A stretch of DNA of 64,000 nt, from the NCBI RefSeq assembly GCF_009982895.1, contig NZ_WXZL01000012.1, forward strand, positions 71,177 through 135,176, read 5' to 3'. How positions within the stretch are numbered: position 1 is the stretch's first letter; every line of letters begins with the position of its first letter. The notes beneath the pieces are model-generated. The model saw nothing but the letters and a program-made list of their open reading frames with translations, was not told the DNA's origin and did not search any database. The DNA comes from Deinococcus alpinitundrae (GTDB lineage Bacteria; Deinococcota; Deinococci; Deinococcales; Deinococcaceae). This document shows positions 57,005 to 64,000 of the stretch, piece by piece. The translations under genes and the position numbers were made by a program.

Positions 57005-58420
57005 ATGACCCCACCACCCACCCCGATGCCTCCAACCTCCGCTCTCGTCATCGGTGCCGGGCAGGCCGGAGGACCGCTGGCGGGCGCGCTTGCCAAAGCA
57101 GGCTGGCACGTCACGCTAATCGAGCGTGAGCATGTCGGCGGGACCTGCGTCAACGAGGGTTGCACGCCCACCAAGGCCATGCTCGCCAGCGGCCAGGCGG
57201 CCCACGTCGCTCGCCACTCCGAAGCGCTGGGCGTGCGGGCTGGGCAAGTCACCGTCGACCTCGGCCAGATCGTGGACCGGGTGCAGGGCATCGTCCGCGA
57301 CTTTCGCAGTGGCAGTGAGGCGGGCGTGAAGAAGTCGGGCGCGGCGCTCCTCTCCGGCCAGGCCCGCTTTACCGGCGTGCGCGAGCTGGAAGTCAGCTTG
57401 AACGACGGCGGCACCCGGACGCTCAGCGCCGACTACGTGTTCATCAATGCCGGAGCGCGGCCCCGCTGGCCCGAATTGCCGGGTCTGGACGGCGTGGGCG
57501 CGATGACCTCCAAAGACATTCTGCTGCTGCGCGAGCTGCCCACGCATCTGCTGATTCTGGGCGGCGGCTACATCAGCCTCGAATTCGCCCAGCTGTATGC
57601 CCGACTGGGGAGCCGGGTCACGGTCATCGAGCAGGCCGGGCACCTGATCGAGCGCGAGGACCCAGACGTGATGGCGGCCCTGCAAGACGTGCTGGAGGGC
57701 GAGGGCGTAACGTTCGTGCTGGGCGCCCAGCCGCTGGGCGCCCAGCGGCTGGGGCGTGAAACCAGGCTCCGGGTCAAGCAGGGCGGCCAGGAGCAGACCC
57801 TCTCCGGCTCGCACCTACTCGTCGCCACCGGGCGGGTACCCAACACTGACACCCTCAACGTGGAGGCGACCGGGGCCAAGCTCGACCCGCACGGCTTTAT
57901 CCAGGTGGACGACCACCTGCTGGCCGCCGAGCGGGTCTATGCGCTGGGCGATATCAAGGGCGGCCCGGCCTTCACGCACATTTCCTACGACGATTACCGC
58001 ATCGTGCGAGACGCCCTGCTGCACGGCCAGGAGCGCAAGGTCAGCGAACGGCTGGTGCCCTACACCCTGTTTACCGATCCGCAACTGGGCCGTGTCGGCA
58101 TCGACCGTCAGCAGGCCCGAAAGCTGGGCCGCTCCACCCGCGTCTATACCCTGCCGATGAGCAGCGTGGCCCGCGCCATCGAGACCAACGCCACCGCTGG
58201 GCTGATGCGGGCGGTGGTGGACGATGCCAGCGATCAGCTGCTGGGTGCGACAGTGCTGGGCATTGAGGGCGGCGAGGTGATGAGCGCCCTGCAACTGGCG
58301 ATGATGGGCCAGCTCACGGCGACCACCCTGCGCAACGCGGCGCTAGCCCACCCGACGCTCTGCGAGTCGATCAACAACCTGTTCATGGGTGAGCCGGAGC
58401 GGCTGATGGGCCAGGGCTAG
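57005..58420 (+). CDS. Pyridine nucleotide-disulfide oxidoreductase, mercuric reductase-like
   Basis: A 471-residue class I flavoprotein. The FAD motif is VIGAGQAGGPLAGALAKAG, the redox disulfide GGTCVNEGCTPTKAM, and the NAD(P) motif LLILGGGYISLEFAQLYARLGSRVTVIE. The second FAD motif is RVYALGDIKGG and the dimer interface AHPTLCESINNLFM. No N-terminal heavy-metal-associated domain or C-terminal vicinal cysteines are present, so true mercury reduction is unlikely. The substrate is unknown. The Shine-Dalgarno is AGGAG. Confidence 0.9.
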   Translation: MTPPPTPMPPTSALVIGAGQAGGPLAGALAKAGWHVTLIEREHVGGTCVNEGCTPTKAMLASGQAAHVARHSEALGVRAGQVTVDLGQIVDRVQGIVRDFRSGSEAGVKKSGAALLSGQARFTGVRELEVSLNDGGTRTLSADYVFINAGARPRWPELPGLDGVGAMTSKDILLLRELPTHLLILGGGYISLEFAQLYARLGSRVTVIEQAGHLIEREDPDVMAALQDVLEGEGVTFVLGAQPLGAQRLGRETRLRVKQGGQEQTLSGSHLLVATGRVPNTDTLNVEATGAKLDPHGFIQVDDHLLAAERVYALGDIKGGPAFTHISYDDYRIVRDALLHGQERKVSERLVPYTLFTDPQLGRVGIDRQQARKLGRSTRVYTLPMSSVARAIETNATAGLMRAVVDDASDQLLGATVLGIEGGEVMSALQLAMMGQLTATTLRNAALAHPTLCESINNLFMGEPERLMGQG

Positions 58421-58457
58421 AGGCGCAGCGGCAGCTCAGGGTCGGCAGGTCGGTCAT

Positions 58458-59813
58458 TTAAGGTGCGCTGCTGGCCTCGCTCTGGGGCGGCTCGGTGGGC
58501 AGCGCGCCCCACTGGCTGATGATGGCTGCCGCCACGTCGCGGTAGATCGGTGCGGCCAGCATCGAGCCGTGGTACTCGTACCTGGCGCCGTGAACCATCA
58601 CGGCGATGGTGATGCGCGGCGCGTCCGAGGGAAAGAATCCGGCGAACACGCTGTCGTAGATGGTCGCGCTGTATCTGCCGTTCACGACCACCTGGGCGGT
58701 GCCGGTTTTGCCTGCCAGATCGTAGCCCTTGATGCCTGCTGCGCCGGGGATGCCGTCCCTGATCACATTTCTGAGCAGGGTGTGAATGGTGTGGGCCGAG
58801 TCCACCCGGACCACGTTGCGGCTGACGCCCGCCGGTTCGCTCATCACCAGCCGGGGCGAAACATAGCGTCCGTCATTGGCCAGCGCGTTGTAGGCGGCGG
58901 CGAGTTGCAGCGGCGTGGCCGACATGCCCTGCCCGAAGGCGTTGGTGATACGCACCAGATCGTTCCACTTGCCCACCGGCTGTAAGGTGCCGCTGGCGGT
59001 GATCATGGTGGGTAGATCCACGTCCTGCCCAAAGCCGAAGGCGTGCAGGTAGGCGTAGAGCTTCTCGTTGGGGAAGTGCTCGACCACATGCGACATGCCG
59101 ACGTTGCTCGAATAGCGCAGGATGCCCTGGGTGTTGAGCGTTCTGGGATGGTCCACCGCGTCGTGAATGGTGCTGCCCCAGCGGCCTCCGACGAAGCGCT
59201 GCATGGGGGTGTCGTAGGTGGTGCCCGGGGTGGTCAGGCCCTCGTTGAGTGCGGCGGCCACCGTCAGGCCCTTGACGGTCGAACCCGGCTCGAAGCGGTC
59301 GAGAAAGGGCCGGTTGCGCCGCGCCGCGGGGCTGAAGGTCTTCCAGGTATTGGGATCGAAGGGCGGGTAGCTGGCGGCCGCGATGATCTTGCCGGTGCGG
59401 ACTTCCATGACGACGACCGAGCCGTACTCGCCCTGGTGCTCCTGCACGCCCTTGGCCAGCACGTTCTCGGCGGTGGCCTGGATGGCCGGATCGAGCGTCA
59501 CGGTCACGTTCTCCCCGGCGGAGAGTTGGCTGTTGTAGGCGGCTTCCAGGCCTTCCAGCCCGTCGGTGACGCCCATCATGCCGATGACCTGCCCGGCCAG
59601 CTTGCCCTGCGGATACATCCGCTTGCCATCGACCGTGCGGGCCAGCGCCGTGCCCGACTCGGTGACGATGCTACCCCGGCTTTGCAAGACCGCCCGTTTG
59701 ATGTTCTGCGGCAGCCCCCATTCGAGCTGGGCGTAGGCCCACACCAGCGACATGAAGGCCAGCAGCGCGATGACCTGGATGATGCGTGAACGGTTACGAA
59801 TTTTCAGTTCCAT
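58458..59813 (-). CDS. ftsI: Penicillin-binding protein 2 / FtsI-like septal transpeptidase
   Basis: A 451-residue class B penicillin-binding protein. A single membrane anchor covers about residues 11-29. The transpeptidase motifs are Ser178-x-x-Lys181 (EPGSTVKG), Ser235-Ser-Asn237 (YSSNVGM) and Lys369-Thr-Gly371 (AGKTGTAQ). It is clearly shorter than E. coli FtsI (588) because the N-terminal pedestal domain is reduced to about 80 residues. It cross-links septal peptidoglycan in division. It is the last gene of a short mraZ-rsmH-ftsL-ftsI cluster; a gap of 139 bases separates it from ftsL. Confidence 0.93.
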   Translation of the reverse strand: MELKIRNRSRIIQVIALLAFMSLVWAYAQLEWGLPQNIKRAVLQSRGSIVTESGTALARTVDGKRMYPQGKLAGQVIGMMGVTDGLEGLEAAYNSQLSAGENVTVTLDPAIQATAENVLAKGVQEHQGEYGSVVVMEVRTGKIIAAASYPPFDPNTWKTFSPAARRNRPFLDRFEPGSTVKGLTVAAALNEGLTTPGTTYDTPMQRFVGGRWGSTIHDAVDHPRTLNTQGILRYSSNVGMSHVVEHFPNEKLYAYLHAFGFGQDVDLPTMITASGTLQPVGKWNDLVRITNAFGQGMSATPLQLAAAYNALANDGRYVSPRLVMSEPAGVSRNVVRVDSAHTIHTLLRNVIRDGIPGAAGIKGYDLAGKTGTAQVVVNGRYSATIYDSVFAGFFPSDAPRITIAVMVHGARYEYHGSMLAAPIYRDVAAAIISQWGALPTEPPQSEASSAP

Positions 59814-59952
59814 GTCGGTGTCACCGGGTTGAGTTTGAAGGTCAGGCTGTCGGTTATTTCAGGTCGTGCGGGGCCGTAGGCGCGCAGGGCTTGGCGGAGA
59901 AGAGCTGCAAAGAGAGCAGTGTTCACGGTGTGCTGTTGCGAGGTGCTGCGCT

Positions 59953-61830
<1,878 letters not shown>

Positions 61831-61978
61831 GGGGCTGCTCTCCTTAAAGTGAAAGACAAGAAAGAACGGGAAATCGAGTTGGGCAACTTCTGGGACCATT
61901 TCCCACCCGGCTCAAGTCAAACATGCGCCTTAAATGAGCCAGGAACTGCGCCCACAGCATTCCGAGCCGGATAAAGCG

Positions 61979-62017
61979 AGTGTAACACCGGCTACCACGT
62001 TTTACCACCGCTTCCCA
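61979..62017 (-). promoter_or_regulatory. MraZ operator overlapping the cluster promoter
   Basis: On the minus strand, TGGGA, TGGTA, TGGTA and TGTTA recur with exactly 10-base period (plus coordinates 62013-62017, 62003-62007, 61993-61997, 61983-61987). The last overlaps an extended -10 (TGTTACACT, hexamer at 61979-61984). Bound MraZ would cover the promoter. The mRNA leader to TTG 61830 would be about 140 bases. Confidence 0.82.
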
Positions 62018-62123
62018 CTTTTTCCCCGAAAGCTGACGTACATCTCCCCGGCTTCCCACCTGATCTGGCTTTTCTGAACGCTGCCGCGCCCGGCGTGGGA
62101 CATCCGACGCTGCCGCCAGCGCT

Positions 62124-62129
62124 TAAACT
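62124..62129 (+). promoter_or_regulatory. -10 box TAAACT for the DUF423 gene (leaderless)
   Basis: It ends 6 bases before the ATG at 62136. Confidence 0.45.
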
Positions 62130-62135
62130 GCGCCC

Positions 62136-62534
62136 ATGACCGATCTCAGCAGCACGGTGCAGCGGGTAGAGACGACGCCTGGATTCAACCCAGCTCTCGG
62201 CGGCGCACTGCTGGCCGCAGCGGCGGTGGCGCTCGGCGCGTTCGGCGCTCACGCCCTGAAAAGCGCCATCAGCCCGGAAAACCTGGCCGTCTTCGAGACC
62301 GGCGTGCGCTACCAGATGTACCACGGTCTGGGGCTGTTGGTGCTGGGCGCGTACCCGCAGCAGCGTCGGGGGCCGATCTGGCTGCTCTCAGGCACGCTGA
62401 TCTTCTCGGGCAGCCTCTACGCGCTGGCCCTGAGCGACGTCAAGGTGCTGGGGGCCATCACGCCCATTGGCGGGGTGCTTCAACTCGTCGGTTGGGGCCT
62501 GGTGGCGCTCGACGCACGCCAGCGCAGGCCGTGA
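62136..62534 (+). CDS. DUF423 small membrane protein
   Basis: A 132-residue protein with four hydrophobic segments. The family opening is LLAAAAVALGAFGAHALKS, followed by FETGVRYQMYHGLGLLVLG and the end region TPIGGVLQLVGWGLVAL. DUF423 (YgdD-like) proteins are widespread in bacteria and of unknown function. It is divergent from the mraZ cluster. Confidence 0.92.
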   Translation: MTDLSSTVQRVETTPGFNPALGGALLAAAAVALGAFGAHALKSAISPENLAVFETGVRYQMYHGLGLLVLGAYPQQRRGPIWLLSGTLIFSGSLYALALSDVKVLGAITPIGGVLQLVGWGLVALDARQRRP

Positions 62535-62580
62535 CTGAATGTCTCACCGCGCCTTATCTGGCCGTGAGACAATTCGCTCT

Positions 62581-63381
62581 ATGACTGCTCCGACTCCGCC
62601 CACGGTCCCCACCAAGCCGCCACGCAAGAAAGCGGGCGTGCCCAAGACCGTCTGGGACCTGCTGTTTACCCTCATCATCCCGATTGCCATTCTCAGCCCC
62701 AACATTCTGGGCAGCGGGATCAGTATCAGCGAGCAGGTATTCGGCGGCGGCGTGACCGGTAACGTGCGGGCCTACCTGCTGGCCGCGCTGATTCCGGTGG
62801 TGTACGTGCTGGCCGACCTCGCCATCAACCGCACGGTGAGCGGAATTGCCCTGCTGGGCGGCGTGGTGGCGCTGGTGCGCGGAGCACTGGCCTTCTGGTA
62901 CGTGGACGGTGGCCCACTGTTCGCTCTCAAAGACAGCGTGCCCTCACTGCTGTTCGGGCTGCTGGCGCTGGGGAGCCTGCTGACAAAGACGCCGATCTTC
63001 CGGGTGGTTTTGGACGCATCTACCCTCACCGAGAGTCCTGAGAACCGGGCCGCCACCCAGCGGGCGCTGCACGACCCGCAGGTCGACGGCGCGGTGCGGT
63101 CTGCCACCGTTTCCTACGGCCTGGTTGAGCTGGTGTCGTCGGTAATCAACTACTTCGTGAACCTGTATCTGGTGGTCGGCAAATTCGGCTCCGACAGCTT
63201 CAATGCCCAGGTGGCCCAGGCCAACGCCGTGATGCGCATTCCCGGTCTGGTGCTGAGCCTCATCGGTGTGGGCGTGGGTATCTGGCTGATTCAGCTGGCG
63301 GTCAAGAAGCGCTACGGCAAAGAAGCCGACATCTTCTCGCCGGAAAAGCTGGCGCGCTTGCAGGAGGCGGCCGCCGAGTAG
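62581..63381 (+). CDS. VC0807-like multi-pass membrane protein
   Basis: A 266-residue protein with a basic N-terminus and about six hydrophobic segments. Regions LLFTLIIPIAILSPNI, LAALIPVVYVLADLAINRTVSGIALLGGVVALVRGALAFWYVDG and the loop SLLTKTPIFRVVLDAST fit the VC0807/septation-protein-A-like group, of unknown function. The stretch NYFVNLYLVVGKFG near residue 190 lies in the fifth segment. It follows the DUF423 gene by 46 bases, and a GACAAT hexamer 7 bases before the ATG may be its own -10. Confidence 0.75.
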   Translation: MTAPTPPTVPTKPPRKKAGVPKTVWDLLFTLIIPIAILSPNILGSGISISEQVFGGGVTGNVRAYLLAALIPVVYVLADLAINRTVSGIALLGGVVALVRGALAFWYVDGGPLFALKDSVPSLLFGLLALGSLLTKTPIFRVVLDASTLTESPENRAATQRALHDPQVDGAVRSATVSYGLVELVSSVINYFVNLYLVVGKFGSDSFNAQVAQANAVMRIPGLVLSLIGVGVGIWLIQLAVKKRYGKEADIFSPEKLARLQEAAAE

Positions 63382-63514
63382 CAATGCATTGGACTTGTGG
63401 ACGAGCTCAGGTTGCCTTTTCCCCAGCGCTCCAGACAAATTTGAGAGAATACTTGGCCTTCGTTTGCCATGAAGGTGATGTACTGTCAAGCCAACCAGGT
63501 AGAACATCTTGGTT

Positions 63515-63520
63515 TATAAT
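63515..63520 (+). promoter_or_regulatory. Consensus -10 TATAAT for the last plus-strand gene
   Basis: It ends 5 bases before the ATG at 63526. No -35 is clear at 17 bases. Confidence 0.5.
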
Positions 63521-63525
63521 AAGGA

Positions 63526-63921
63526 ATGAAGCCTGATGAACTGCTATATGTGGTAAAGAGATTGCCTAGTCGTCTCCCTCTGAGGGATAAACTGGAAGGC
63601 AGGACAGGCGACGAAGCTTCTAAGGATAATATGGGATCTCGATATTCCTCTCAGCAAAGGCATTGAGAAGGTTGGCTAGAAAACTACGATGGGCCGGGTT
63701 ACTACGGCCGAGCCAACCCTAACCGGGATGTTTGTTTCATCTATAATCATTTTCAGTGTCCTCCCGGCCTTCTGTGGCTGGCTGAAGCTCTTGAGGTAGA
63801 CCAGGCGCTGCTTCTGGCTGGTCGTGAGGCTGTAGTATCGTGCACCGGCAATTTGGCTTCACAGTCTGGTGCCTTTCGTCGAATCGTACCTTGGGCTATA
63901 TTAGAGCATTTGTCACAATAG
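63526..63921 (+). pseudogene. Hypothetical gene interrupted by an in-frame UGA
   Basis: One frame of 131 codons plus stop, with a single internal TGA at codon 47. Before it: MKPDELLYVVKRLPSRLPLRDKLEGRTGDEAS through SQQRH. After it: EGWLENYDGPGYYGRANPNRDVCFIYNHF, then QCPPGLLWLAEALEVDQALLLAGREAVVS and a C-terminal FRRIVPWAILEHLSQ. The hydrophobic and codon pattern continues unbroken, and I recall HW/GWL-type sequences at this place in related hypothetical proteins, so TGG to TGA is likely. Function is unknown. The local GC is low, and a transposase end overlaps the 3' end, suggesting acquired DNA. Confidence 0.6.
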
Positions 63922-64000
63922 AACCTGGGGATGGGCGTGTTTAAACCAGTGTTCGATATCCAAGCGTTTCACGGCGTCCAAAGCGCTGCCAATGGCGTTG
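63913..64000 (-). mobile_element. 3' end of a transposase gene, probably IS630 family (runs off window)
   Basis: The minus strand gives 28 codons before TGA: NAIGSALDAVKRLDIEHWFKHAHP then QVLL. The pattern of an Ala-Leu-rich helix followed by an aromatic-x-HA/HC ending resembles the C-terminus of IS630-type DDE transposases. Only the tail is present, so the family call is tentative. It overlaps the broken hypothetical gene by 9 bases on the opposite strand. Confidence 0.5.

Noticed and set aside
57005..58420. Mercuric reductase (MerA)
   Set aside because: The redox motif fits the superfamily, but there is no metal-associated domain, C-terminal cysteine pair or mer operon.
59804..59926. 40-codon frame (GTG start) between ftsL and ftsI, overlapping the ftsI start
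   Set aside because: It could couple translation across the 139-base gap, but there is no Shine-Dalgarno or conserved feature to support it.

Overview
The window looks like a chromosomal segment of a Deinococcus species. It is GC-rich, and three things point that way: the futalosine-pathway gene mqnD, a Cu/Zn superoxide dismutase fused to a beta-propeller, and a NurA-HerA recombination pair. Many start codons also sit only 5 to 9 bases downstream of a TANNNT -10 box, as expected for the leaderless transcripts known to be common in Deinococcus. The species was not determined.

Layout. 1-1.5 kb: end of a GMC oxidoreductase operon and a broken GIY-YIG gene. 1.7-5.8 kb: rpmH-rnpA-yidD-yidC, then a YlmH-like S4 gene and an acetyltransferase. 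5.8-7.8 kb: two decayed genes, a thioesterase and rbfA. 7.9-14.1 kb: SodC fusion, PQQ-type dehydrogenase, mqnD, a metallopeptidase and rarA. 14.1-18 kb: a giant lipoprotein behind a consensus promoter. 18.1-21.4 kb: glmM and aroA converging, then a DinB-like gene. 21.5-26.8 kb: a tight operon of epimerase/reductase, MBL hydrolase, adenylate-forming enzyme, KASIII-like synthase and GT2, which resembles an unconventional Ole-type lipid pathway. 26.9-32.3 kb: DUF4173 membrane protein, qorB with an Rrf2 regulator and twin operators, a DUF4384/LGFP protein and a decayed tandem acetyltransferase. 32.4-39.6 kb: nurA-herA, a methyltransferase and recG. 39.6-45.2 kb: a long imperfect hairpin, a second PQQ-type dehydrogenase and a type III PKS-methyltransferase-FAD monooxygenase operon in the order of srsABC (phenolic lipids). 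45.3-49.1 kb: DUF4139 protein, HD protein, CtaG and Sco1. 49.3-53.6 kb: LacI regulator, acetyltransferase, VanW protein and an orphan LolD-like ATPase. 53.7-58.4 kb: two paralogous 3D-domain proteins behind long leaders, a YceI protein and a disulfide oxidoreductase. 58.4-62 kb: a minimal division cluster mraZ-rsmH-ftsL-ftsI with a clear MraZ operator. 62.1-64 kb: two membrane proteins, a gene broken by UGA, and the end of a transposase.

Two lipid-type biosynthetic operons (21.5-26.8 and 41.1-44.2 kb) are the best candidates for undescribed chemistry. At least six genes carry nonsense codons or one-base frameshifts. This means either active pseudogenisation or residual sequencing error. All gene calls rest on reading the translations; no database search was run.
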